Shown here in pieces: positions 1 through 5,042 of a stretch of 5,042 bases of DNA. This DNA comes from an uncultured Clostridia bacterium (GTDB lineage: Bacteria; Bacillota; Clostridia; Oscillospirales; CAG-272), in contig CALAFS010000262.1 in the NCBI GenBank assembly GCA_937892405.1, forward strand, positions 1 to 5,042, given 5' to 3'. The notes beneath the pieces were generated by a model. It ran no database searches. It was not told the origin of the DNA and saw nothing but the letters and a program-made list of their open reading frames with translations. Within the stretch, counting starts at the first letter, position 1; each line of letters opens with the position of its first letter. The position numbers and the translations under genes are program-made.

Positions 1-1
1 C

Positions 2-94
2 GTGCACTTCCAGCGCTTCGGCGACACCCTGCGCCGCACGCAGGAGCAGCTCGATCAGAAGAATTATTACTACTTCAACCCCGAATACCGCTGA
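2..94 (+). CDS. C-terminal fragment of an unidentified protein
   Basis: This is the last 30 codons of a gene that begins before the window. The frame reads from VHFQRFGDTLRRTQEQLDQK and ends NYYYFNPEYR followed by TGA. It was chosen over the other two forward frames because it stops seven bases before a strong intrinsic terminator, while the other two run through the terminator. Its codons are mostly G/C-ending, as in the downstream nfn genes. The tail looks like an amphipathic charged helix (RFGDTLRRTQEQLDQK) followed by an aromatic, polar end with three consecutive Tyr. No signature motif is visible, I do not recognise the family, and I assign no function. Confidence 0.7.
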   Translation: MHFQRFGDTLRRTQEQLDQKNYYYFNPEYR

Positions 95-100
95 CCCCGA

Positions 101-130
101 GCGCCCGGACAAAAATCCGGGCGCCTTTTT
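101..130 (+). terminator. Intrinsic terminator of the upstream gene
   Basis: A perfect 9-bp GC-rich stem (GCGCCCGGA at 101-109 with TCCGGGCGC at 116-124) has a 6-nt A-rich loop, CAAAAA. It is followed by C and a run of five T at 126-130. It starts seven bases after the stop codon of the first gene, as expected for Rho-independent termination. It separates that gene from the following intergenic region. Confidence 0.9.
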
Positions 131-272
131 GCCTCCGCACGCAAAGGCTCTCACACTTCCATCGGTCGCCAACCTTGCGCTTTTTTGGAAAACACGAGCA
201 ATAGAGGCGAAGACGCTCCCCCTCGTTTGTAGGGGGCGGCGCAGGCGTTGCCTTACGGCACCGAGGCGAAAT

Positions 273-343
273 CCGCCTTCGGCGGGTGAAATGCGCTTCG
301 CGCGTGAAATATACCTGCGGTATGTGAAATCCGACTTTGTCGG
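273..343. repeat. Array of four mini-hairpins with constant GTGAAAT spacers
   Basis: Four short stem-loops follow one another: CCGCC-TTC-GGCGG (273-285), GCGC-TTC-GCGC (293-303), ATACC-TGC-GGTAT (311-323) and CCGAC-TTT-GTCGG (331-343). Each has a 3-nt loop. The 7-nt spacers at 286-292, 304-310 and 324-330 are all GTGAAAT. The array is preceded by GCGAAAT (266-272) and followed by GTGCAA. The stem sequences differ completely while pairing is perfect in every unit, and each stem can be extended by a T-G pair from the spacers. A looser upstream unit, TGCC-TTAC-GGCA (249-260), may be a degenerate fifth member. I recall similar tandem hairpins from gut Clostridia, but know no assigned function. 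Confidence 0.85.
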
Positions 344-436
344 GTGCAAGGATAGATTTTGTAGATTTTGTGTGCTCGCTACTTTCTTTATTTTTCGTTG
401 AGAATTCCACATACCATATTTCGAGGCTTTCCCGTT

Positions 437-465
437 CTGTAGGGGTCGGCGCCCTCGACGACCCG
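437..465. repeat. Partial copy of the TGTAGGGG repeat, imperfect hairpin
   Basis: This contains TGTAGGGGTCGGCGCC and can fold through GGGTCG (443-448) pairing with CGACCC (459-464) around a 10-nt loop. The head matches the arm of the palindrome at 787-811 and the sequence TTTGTAGGGGGCGGCGC at 227-242. It is probably a diverged or truncated member of the same dispersed family. Confidence 0.5.
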
Positions 466-524
466 CGCGAAAAGATGCGATCAAGCGTTATCAGGAGGTC
501 GTTGCGCCGTCATTTTGACCGCAG

Positions 525-543
525 GGGCGACCATTGGTCGCCC
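525..543. repeat. GGGCGACCA / TGGTCGCCC palindrome, copy 1
   Basis: Nine-base arms, GGGCGACCA (525-533) and TGGTCGCCC (535-543), flank a single T. A second copy with a slightly different centre is at 706-724. No T-run follows, so it is not a terminator. It is best described as a dispersed palindromic (REP-like) intergenic element. Confidence 0.8.
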
Positions 544-705
544 GTTTTGGCGTCTCTATATGCCGTGGTATAGGCTCTTGCCCGAGCAGGTTCCCTTCGA
601 CATTTTTCCAAAAAATGAAATCTCCCTCGAAGCGTTCCGCTTTGAAGATGTCATTTGCCGTGATGTCTCAATCTTTACCGTGAGAGAAAACCTGCGCTTG
701 CAGGC

Positions 706-724
706 GGGCGACCGATGGTCGCCC
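706..724. repeat. GGGCGACC / GGTCGCCC palindrome, copy 2
   Basis: Eight-base perfect arms, GGGCGACC (706-713) and GGTCGCCC (717-724), lie around GAT. It is followed by CTACGA, which resembles the CCCCTACA end of the palindrome at 787-811. This suggests that the GGGCGACC and TGTAGGGG elements belong to one composite repeat family. It lies directly after the small hairpin at 691-704. Confidence 0.8.
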
Positions 725-786
725 CTACGATGGGAGCGAACGAAAACGGCTCGAAAAAGCGTAGGTAAAAAGCAAGGCGTAACGGG

Positions 787-811
787 TTGTAGGGGGCGCC
801 GCCCCCTACAA
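787..811. repeat. TTGTAGGGGGCG perfect palindrome
   Basis: Arms of 12 bp, TTGTAGGGGGCG (787-798) and CGCCCCCTACAA (800-811), are separated by one C. This is the most complete member of the family in the window. Half-matches sit at 227-242 and 437-452 in the same orientation. No T-tract follows, so termination is unlikely. There is no reading frame or transposase inside or next to it. Confidence 0.85.
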
Positions 812-896
812 AACGCCGTGTTTCAACATATTGTATGCGGCATATCATCTGCCGAAAATGAATTTACAAAATATCCTTTTCTTTTAGCGGTGCATC

Positions 897-905
897 TGCT
901 ATAAT
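897..905 (+). promoter_or_regulatory. nfnAB promoter, extended -10 type
   Basis: TGCTATAAT combines a consensus -10 hexamer (TATAAT, 900-905) with the TGn extension. No good -35 box is present at the usual distance: positions 877-882 read TTTTCT. The extension probably compensates. Transcription would begin near 911-912, giving a 5' untranslated region of about 44 nt before the nfnA start. Confidence 0.65.
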
Positions 906-923
906 TAGTTATATTGATTTCAC

Positions 924-944
924 ACTCCGCATTTTGCGGGGAGT
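924..944 (+). promoter_or_regulatory. Small stem-loop directly before the nfnA ribosome site
   Basis: ACTCCGCA (924-931) can pair with TGCGG/AGT in 935-944, leaving a two-G bulge and a TTT loop. The helix ends at base 944, immediately before the AAGGA ribosome site (945-949), so it could influence access to it. It is too small to match a riboswitch class I know. It may simply be a stabilising 5' hairpin. Confidence 0.3.
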
Positions 945-955
945 AAGGAAAAATT

Positions 956-1810
956 ATGTACCGCATTGTAAGAAAAGAAATTCTGAATCCGACGGTCACC
1001 CTGATGGAGATCGAGGCGCCTCTCGTCGCGGCGAAGGCGGAACCGGGACAGTTCATCATTCTCCGCGTCGACGACGAGGGGGAGAGAATCCCGCTGACGG
1101 TCGCCGGCTTTGACCGCGAGGCGGGCACCGTCCGCATTATCTTCCAGATCGTCGGGGCGACGACCTTCCTTCTGAACACGAAGGAAGAGGGCGATTTTCT
1201 CGCGGACTTTGTCGGTCCGCTCGGTGAGCCGACCGAGCTCGACGGACTCTCCGATGTCCTGATCGTCGGCGGAGGTGTCGGCTGTGCCATCGCACTCCCG
1301 ATCGCCGAGCGTCTGCACGCCCTCGGTGCACGCGTCACTTCGGTCATCGGCTTCCGCTCGAAGGATCTTGTCATTCTGGAAAAGGAATTTGCCGCGGCGT
1401 CCGAGACGCTCACCGTTATGACCGACGACGGCACGCACGGCAGACAGGGAAATGTCTGCCTGCCGATCGGCGAGATGCTCGAGGGCGGTCGCCGCTTTGA
1501 TAAAGTCATTACCATCGGACCGCTCGTGATGATGAAATTTGTCGTCGCCGCGGTGAAACCCTACGGGATCCCCTGTACCGTCTCGATGAATCCGATCATG
1601 ATCGACGGCACCGGCATGTGCGGCGGCTGTCGCCTGACCCTGTGCGTGGACGGAAAGCCGGTCACGAAGTTCGCCTGCGTTGACGGACCCGATTTTGACG
1701 GGTATGAGGTCGACTTTGACGAGGCGATCTCCCGCTCGTCGATGTACCGCGATTTTGAAAGACGGAAATACGAGGAGACCTGCAACCTCTTCGGAAAGGA
1801 AGTGCACTGA
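956..1810 (+). CDS. nfnA: NfnA: NADH-dependent reduced ferredoxin:NADP+ oxidoreductase, small subunit
   Basis: This 284-residue cytoplasmic flavoprotein carries one FAD and a [2Fe-2S] cluster and handles NAD(H) in the electron-bifurcating Nfn complex. Such proteins are often labelled sulfide dehydrogenase beta subunit or PyrK-like. The FAD domain is N-terminal, with R44-I-P-L-T48 matching the RxP[LY][ST] flavin motif. The nucleotide-binding loop is VGGGVGCA (about 104-111), and the GPLVMMKFV segment (188-196) is typical of this reductase family. The C-terminal cluster site reads D217-G-T-G-M-C222-G-G-C225, then C241. An Asp replaces the first Cys of PyrK, and this D+3C pattern is known for NfnA, so I prefer NfnA to PyrK. 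Immediate coupling to nfnB supports this. The ATG at 956 has AAGGA six bases upstream. Length is normal for the family. Confidence 0.93.
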   Translation: MYRIVRKEILNPTVTLMEIEAPLVAAKAEPGQFIILRVDDEGERIPLTVAGFDREAGTVRIIFQIVGATTFLLNTKEEGDFLADFVGPLGEPTELDGLSDVLIVGGGVGCAIALPIAERLHALGARVTSVIGFRSKDLVILEKEFAAASETLTVMTDDGTHGRQGNVCLPIGEMLEGGRRFDKVITIGPLVMMKFVVAAVKPYGIPCTVSMNPIMIDGTGMCGGCRLTLCVDGKPVTKFACVDGPDFDGYEVDFDEAISRSSMYRDFERRKYEETCNLFGKEVH

Positions 1811-1811
1811 C

Positions 1812-3242
1812 ATGCCGAATATGAGTCCGAAGAAAAATCCGATGCCCACTCTCGCCCCCGATGTGCGTGCAAAATGCTTTTCGGAGGTTGCCATCGGGTA
1901 CGATGAGGCGACCGCCGTCGATGAGGCACTCCGTTGCCTGCATTGCAAGAATATGCCCTGCGTGGCGGGCTGTCCCGTCAATATCCATATCCCCGAATTC
2001 ATCGAAAAGGTGAAGGCGGGCGACTTCGAGGGCGCCTACCGTATCATTCGCGAGACTTCTTCTCTCCCTGCCGTCTGTGGCAGAGTCTGCCCGCAGGAGA
2101 GTCAGTGCGAGTCGAAGTGTGTCCGCGGGATCAAAGGGGAGCCGGTCGGTATCGGCAGACTGGAGCGCTTCGTCGCCGATTATCATAACGCCCACAATAC
2201 CGCCCCCGTGGAAAAACCGAAGCCGAACGGGCACCGTGTCGCCATCGTCGGCTCGGGTCCCTCGGGACTGACCTGCGCCGGTGACCTCGCCGCGCGCGGC
2301 TATGCCGTTACCGTCTTCGAGGCACTTCATGCCGCGGGCGGCGTCCTCGTGTACGGAATCCCCGAGTTCCGTCTGCCGAAATCCATCGTGAAAGGCGAGG
2401 TCGCTCACCTGATCGCCATGGGCGTGGAGGTGAAGACCGATGTCGTCATCGGTAAGACGCTGACGGTCGACGAACTGTTCGCTATGGGATATGAAGCCGT
2501 GTTCATCGGCTCCGGTGCCGGACTTCCGAACTTCATGGGGATCCCCGGCGAGAGCCTGAAGGGCGTCTTTTCCGCCAATGAGTTCCTCACCCGCGCCAAC
2601 CTGATGAAAGCCTATCGCGAAGATGCCGCTACCCCCGTGATGAAAGGGGGCAATGTCGCGGTCGTCGGCGGCGGCAATGTCGCGATGGACGCCGCCCGCA
2701 CGGCACTCCGTCTCGGTGCCGAGAGCGTTACGATCGTCTACCGCCGCTCGATGGAAGAGTTGCCTGCCAGACGCGAGGAGGTCGAGCATGCCGAAGAAGA
2801 GGGGGTGATCTTCCGCCTGCTTTGCAATCCGACCGAGATCCTCGGTTATCATAACGAGTCGGATCCCCGCGACCCGAAAAACGGGTTTGTCACCGGGATC
2901 CGCGCCGTCCGCATGGAGCTCGGCGCACCCGACGCGCGCGGCAGACGCCGCCCGATTCCCGTGGAGGGCAGCGAGTTTACCCTCGATGTCGACGCCGTCA
3001 TTATCGCGATCGGCACTTCGCCGAACCCGTTAATCAAGCGGACGACAAAAGGACTTGATACCAACGCCCGCGGCGGTATCGTGGTAGAAGAAGCCACGGG
3101 TAAGACCTCGAAGGAGGGGACCTATGCCGGCGGCGACGCCGTCACGGGCGCCGCGACGGTTATCTCCGCCATGGGCGCGGGGAAGACCGCCGCCCGCGCG
3201 ATCGATTCCTACCTGATGGGAAAAGGGGCGGATTCTCTTTGA
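1812..3242 (+). CDS. nfnB: NfnB: NADH-dependent reduced ferredoxin:NADP+ oxidoreductase, large subunit
   Basis: This 476-residue partner of NfnA is homologous to the small subunit of glutamate synthase (GltD) and is often mislabelled so. It should hold the bifurcating FAD, two [4Fe-4S] clusters and the NADPH site. The N-terminal ferredoxin-like domain has C42-x2-C45-x4-C50-x3-C54 and C89-x3-C93-x5-C99-x3-C103. E118 in IGRLERF sits where Nfn has a Glu cluster ligand (from memory of the family). The first Rossmann loop is GSGPSG (147-152), the second GGGNVA (286-291), followed by VYRRSMEELPAR (309-320). The flavin-closing motif is AGGDAVTGAATVISAMGAGK (439-458). The frame is open from before 1680, but the ATG at 1812 is preferred because it follows the nfnA stop by one base, has AAAGGA at 1795-1800 and gives the usual length. 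A large glutamate synthase subunit is absent nearby, which favours Nfn. Confidence 0.93.
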   Translation: MPNMSPKKNPMPTLAPDVRAKCFSEVAIGYDEATAVDEALRCLHCKNMPCVAGCPVNIHIPEFIEKVKAGDFEGAYRIIRETSSLPAVCGRVCPQESQCESKCVRGIKGEPVGIGRLERFVADYHNAHNTAPVEKPKPNGHRVAIVGSGPSGLTCAGDLAARGYAVTVFEALHAAGGVLVYGIPEFRLPKSIVKGEVAHLIAMGVEVKTDVVIGKTLTVDELFAMGYEAVFIGSGAGLPNFMGIPGESLKGVFSANEFLTRANLMKAYREDAATPVMKGGNVAVVGGGNVAMDAARTALRLGAESVTIVYRRSMEELPARREEVEHAEEEGVIFRLLCNPTEILGYHNESDPRDPKNGFVTGIRAVRMELGAPDARGRRRPIPVEGSEFTLDVDAVIIAIGTSPNPLIKRTTKGLDTNARGGIVVEEATGKTSKEGTYAGGDAVTGAATVISAMGAGKTAARAIDSYLMGKGADSL

Positions 3243-3250
3243 TTTTTAAG

Positions 3251-3288
3251 AAAAAACGGGGCTTCCTTTGCGGAAGCCCCGTTTTTTA
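3251..3288 (+). terminator. Intrinsic terminator of the nfnAB operon
   Basis: A 10-bp perfect stem, CGGGGCTTCC (3257-3266) with GGAAGCCCCG (3272-3281), encloses a 5-nt loop. It is flanked by six A (3251-3256) and six T (3282-3287). It begins eight bases after the nfnB stop. The A and T tracts on both sides mean it could also stop transcripts arriving on the minus strand. Confidence 0.95.
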
Positions 3289-3324
3289 GTCATATTGTAC
3301 AAAAAAGTTCTACGAAGTGTTGCA

Positions 3325-3354
3325 TTGACAAAAAATTTGAATATATGATATAAT
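3325..3354 (+). promoter_or_regulatory. Near-consensus sigma-A-type promoter
   Basis: Perfect -35 TTGACA (3325-3330), an 18-bp AT-rich spacer and perfect -10 TATAAT (3349-3354) with the TGn extension (TGA at 3346-3348). It is the strongest promoter in the window. The expected start is near 3361. It lies after the nfnB terminator, so it begins a separate transcription unit: either the short RNA ending near 3465, the beta-helix gene at 3671, or both. Confidence 0.88.
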
Positions 3355-3385
3355 AATGTAAGCTGAAAAGGGGCATTTGTCCGTC

Positions 3386-3414
3386 CTGTCAGGAAAGGTA
3401 TACTTTTCCTGACA
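3386..3414 (+). repeat. 29-nt direct repeat, copy 1 (hairpin-forming)
   Basis: This stretch matches 3511-3539 at 26 of 29 positions, 125 bases apart. It contains the loop and right arm AGGTATACTTTTCCTGACA. With base 3415 it forms the perfect 11-bp hairpin described for the candidate RNA. Confidence 0.85.
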
Positions 3415-3426
3415 GCGAAACGAACG

Positions 3427-3465
3427 AAAAAAAGAGCCTGCAAATCCGCTTGCAAGCTCTTTTTC
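3427..3465 (+). terminator. Intrinsic terminator inside the leader, possibly bidirectional
   Basis: The stem GAGCcTGCAA (3434-3443) pairs with TTGCAaGCTC (3450-3459) with one internal C-A mismatch and a 6-nt loop, ATCCGC. Five T follow (3460-3464) and seven A precede (3427-3433). The A tract makes it a potential terminator on the minus strand too. It lies about 75-105 nt after the promoter and about 205 nt before the next gene, which is an attenuator-like position. Confidence 0.8.
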
Positions 3466-3510
3466 GCGCCAAAAAGCAATCCCAAATACCCAAAAAATGA
3501 GAAAAAGTTG

Positions 3511-3539
3511 CTGTCAAAAAAGGTATGCTTTTCCTGACA
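3511..3539 (+). repeat. 29-nt direct repeat, copy 2 (hairpin weakened)
   Basis: Copy 2 differs from copy 1 by GG to AA in the left arm and A to G in the loop. The two arm changes remove pairing with the CC of the right arm, so the hairpin is interrupted here. TTCCTGAC occurs again at 3547-3554, 16 bases after its place in copy 2, so a third partial unit may follow. Confidence 0.85.
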
Positions 3540-3670
3540 AGGGAATTCCTGACGGGGAAAGCACCGGTTTCGGTATTCTGACGGCGGAAGGAGGGAAGCC
3601 CGGTTTTTGTAGCCCGAAAGTGTTTTCCAAGTGACCCAAATAAAAAATATAAATTCGGAAAGGACCTGAC

Positions 3671-5042
3671 ATGAAACTGAAAAGCAAACTTTTGATTCTC
3701 CTCTTCACATTGGCGCTGCTTTGCGGTGCGTTCGTCCTGATGACGAGCGCGGCGACGGAGACATCGGTCACCGCCGCCGATCTTGCCGACAAGTGGAACG
3801 CGGCAGAGGACGGAGACACTCTGACATTGAGCGAAGACATTACTTACACGGGGGAGACGCTCACGCTTGCGTCGGGGAAGACTCTGACGCTTGATCTCGG
3901 CGATCACACCCTGACCGGCGCCGACGCGACGCTCATTTCCTCCGCAGGCACTCTCACCGTCAAGAACGGTAAGATCGTGGTGGGAAGCGCGAGCGCTGTC
4001 GCAGCCACGGGTGGTAACCTCACCCTTGAAGCGCTCACCGTGACGAACACCGCGACGGACGATGCGTTCCCCACCGCGATTGTCGCGGTTGATAAAGCCG
4101 AGGCTACCATGAACAATGTGTATATCTCGGGTAAGGCGCAGATCGCCCTGTGGATCAGCGGCGGTTCCACCGTGACGGCGGACAACATCACCGTGCGCAA
4201 TACCGTTCTTCCGGTTACAAAGAAGACCGGCCGTGTTGCCATTCAGGTGGACGGAAACAACACCGTCACCCTGACGAACGCTCTGGTAGAGTCGGTATAT
4301 ACCGGTATTCGCTTTGTGAATAGCAACAACGACGCGACAAAAAACACCTTCCTTTTCAAAGATTCGACGCTGAATGTCACCTACAAAAATGATATTGAAG
4401 GAACGAACCTTGATACCAATACATACAGCGCCGGAGACATCTATAAGATCGTAGCCGATGAGGCGGCGCATGTCACCCTGACACTGGACGGGTCGAGAAT
4501 CATCGGCACGAATGCAGGTAAAGGCATCGGCGCGTCCCATACGCTTGAGAACACGACGATGTATGTGACGATCCGCAACTGTCGGCTCTATATGGGCAAC
4601 TGGAGCAGATGCACCCGTATGACGCTGGAAGGTACGAATTTCTTTTTCTACGGAGCCGCAGTGGCATACAATGCACAGACATATGTCCGTGCGGCGGCAG
4701 GCAGCCGCTCGTATTTTGCGGTCGTGGTGGATACCGGCGCCACTTACACTACCGGTGAGGATGAGAACAAACAGACTTGGAAATTTTTCAAAGATGACAA
4801 TGCGGATTATCCCCTTCCGACCTCTGTGACGCTTTCTGACTTTACCATCGGGCACGACTGCGCCAACTACGCGATCGGGACTTCGACGATCAAGTCTGTA
4901 CTGCTTGCGCCCGGTGAAACCATTACCACAGCACAGGCACTGGCAGAGATTGAAAAGCTCGACGATGTGTCGACGAAGGTATATGACGAGGACGGAAATC
5001 TTGCCGGTATTTCTCTCGGCAACTCGGTCGGCAATACGATTC
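3671..5042 (+). CDS. Secreted or surface protein, probable right-handed beta-helix (3' truncated)
   Basis: The frame is open from ATG 3671 to the window end: 457 complete codons with no stop. AAAGGA at 3659-3664 lies six bases before the start. Residues 1-28 form a signal peptide: MKLKSK, a hydrophobic core (about 7-24), then TSAA with likely signal peptidase I cleavage after A27 or A28. C18 does not sit in a proper lipobox. The mature start, AADLADKWNAAEDGDTLTL (35-53), followed by GKTLTLDLGDHTLTG (69-83), is the opening typical of clostridial parallel beta-helix surface proteins. Repeated short strands rich in Thr, Val and Asn follow, such as GTLTVKNGKIVV (93-104), GNLTLEALTVTNT (115-127) and STVTADNITVRNT (166-178). 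From about residue 390 the character changes and helical segments appear (TTAQALAEIEKLDD), suggesting a following domain. No catalytic motif, cell-wall anchor or S-layer domain is visible, but the C-terminus is missing. Function is unknown; adhesion or polysaccharide interaction are possibilities only. Confidence 0.88.
   Translation, partial: MKLKSKLLILLFTLALLCGAFVLMTSAATETSVTAADLADKWNAAEDGDTLTLSEDITYTGETLTLASGKTLTLDLGDHTLTGADATLISSAGTLTVKNGKIVVGSASAVAATGGNLTLEALTVTNTATDDAFPTAIVAVDKAEATMNNVYISGKAQIALWISGGSTVTADNITVRNTVLPVTKKTGRVAIQVDGNNTVTLTNALVESVYTGIRFVNSNNDATKNTFLFKDSTLNVTYKNDIEGTNLDTNTYSAGDIYKIVADEAAHVTLTLDGSRIIGTNAGKGIGASHTLENTTMYVTIRNCRLYMGNWSRCTRMTLEGTNFFFYGAAVAYNAQTYVRAAAGSRSYFAVVVDTGATYTTGEDENKQTWKFFKDDNADYPLPTSVTLSDFTIGHDCANYAIGTSTIKSVLLAPGETITTAQALAEIEKLDDVSTKVYDEDGNLAGISLGNSVGNTI

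Larger units (their letters stand above)
131..899. other. Repeat-rich intergenic region without a credible gene
   Basis: Between the terminator and the nfnA promoter I find no gene. The open frames here (for example 129-401, 337-573 and 515-904 on the plus strand) lack ribosome sites, are rich in Arg and Cys, and run across palindromic repeats in ways that do not look protein-like. No tRNA or rRNA pattern is seen. The stretch holds the mini-hairpin array (273-343), the palindromes at 525-543, 706-724 and 787-811, half-copies near 226-240 and 437-465, and small hairpins at 627-645 (TCGAAGCG, loop TTC, CGCTTTGA with one G-T pair) and 691-704 (CCTGC, loop GCTT, GCAGG). A 9-bp tandem duplication, TAGATTTTG, occupies 353-370. 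Confidence 0.75.
3361..3465 (+). ncRNA. Candidate small RNA or terminated leader of about 105 nt
   Basis: The span runs from the expected start of the strong promoter to the end of an intrinsic terminator. Inside is a perfect 11-bp hairpin, CTGTCAGGAAA (3386-3396) with TTTCCTGACAG (3405-3415) and an 8-nt loop. After it comes a short A-rich linker, GCGAAACGAACG region, then the terminator stem. There is no start codon with a ribosome site in the span, so it is probably not translated. It could be an independent small RNA or the prematurely terminated leader of the beta-helix gene. I do not recognise it as a known RNA family. The end points are inferred from sequence only. Confidence 0.45.

Noticed and set aside
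266..349. Mini-hairpin array as a CRISPR array
   Set aside because: The constant part is only 7 nt, the variable parts are 11-13 nt perfect palindromes, and no cas gene is present.
129..401. Small plus-strand frames in the intergenic region (129-401, 337-573, 515-904)
   Set aside because: They have no ribosome site, cross palindromic repeats, and have unusual Arg/Cys-rich composition without motifs.
787..811. Palindrome as an intrinsic terminator
   Set aside because: No T-run follows either arm, and no gene ends nearby on either strand.
1680..1811. Upstream start for nfnB at 1680, adding 44 residues
   Set aside because: The extension overlaps the conserved C-terminus of nfnA in another frame, reads as low-complexity Arg/Thr-rich sequence, and would exceed the usual family length. 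ATG 1812 follows the nfnA stop by one base.
920..2852. Long minus-strand open frames (360 and 396 residues) opposite nfnA and nfnB
   Set aside because: The plus strand encodes clearly recognisable conserved proteins. GC-rich codons with G/C in third position commonly leave the antisense frame open. The minus frames show no family motif.
3497..3634. 45-codon frame in the leader, starting MRKSCCQKRYAFPDK
   Set aside because: There is no ribosome site before its ATG, and it runs across repeat copy 2. A leader peptide cannot be excluded, but nothing supports translation.
3648..3653. TATAAA as a -10 box for the gene at 3671
   Set aside because: Transcription would start at about 3660, inside the ribosome site, and positions 3625-3630 (TTCCAA) are not a -35 box.
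3389..4855. 488-residue open frame on the minus strand
   Set aside because: It lies opposite the signal-peptide-bearing beta-helix gene, is rich in Arg, His and Cys without any motif, and its end runs through the leader repeats and terminator. It is a shadow of the plus-strand gene.

Overview
The window looks like chromosomal DNA of an anaerobic Firmicutes/Clostridia-type bacterium, possibly an uncultured gut lineage. This rests on three things: an NfnAB-type electron-bifurcating transhydrogenase, AT-rich promoters with purine-rich ribosome sites beside GC-rich genes, and intergenic DNA full of small palindromic repeats. No marker gene is present, so the lineage is an inference.

Layout, all on the + strand. 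(1) At 2-94 is the C-terminal tail of an unidentified gene, closed by a strong intrinsic terminator at 101-130. (2) About 770 bases without a credible gene (131-899) hold repeats: four consecutive mini-hairpins with different stems and a constant 7-nt spacer, two GGGCGACC palindromes, a 12-bp-arm TTGTAGGGGGCG palindrome and two half-copies of it. (3) A promoter with an extended -10 (897-905) leads into a two-gene operon, nfnA (956-1810) and nfnB (1812-3242), separated by one base and closed by a terminator at 3251-3288. (4) A near-consensus promoter (3325-3354) starts a transcript that meets a perfect hairpin, then an intrinsic terminator at about +105, then a decayed second copy of the hairpin sequence. 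It is either a small RNA gene or an attenuated leader. (5) About 310 nt after that start lies an exported, threonine-rich protein, probably a beta-helix (3671 to the window end, truncated).

NfnA and NfnB together would form the cytoplasmic NADH-dependent reduced ferredoxin:NADP+ oxidoreductase, which makes NADPH from reduced ferredoxin and NADH by flavin-based electron bifurcation, or runs in reverse. All expected cluster ligands and nucleotide-binding loops are visible. The last gene encodes an envelope or secreted protein unrelated to Nfn. The least explained parts are the mini-hairpin array (273-343) and the promoter-hairpin-terminator-repeat unit (3325-3539). I do not see a defence system, a CRISPR array or a complete mobile element.
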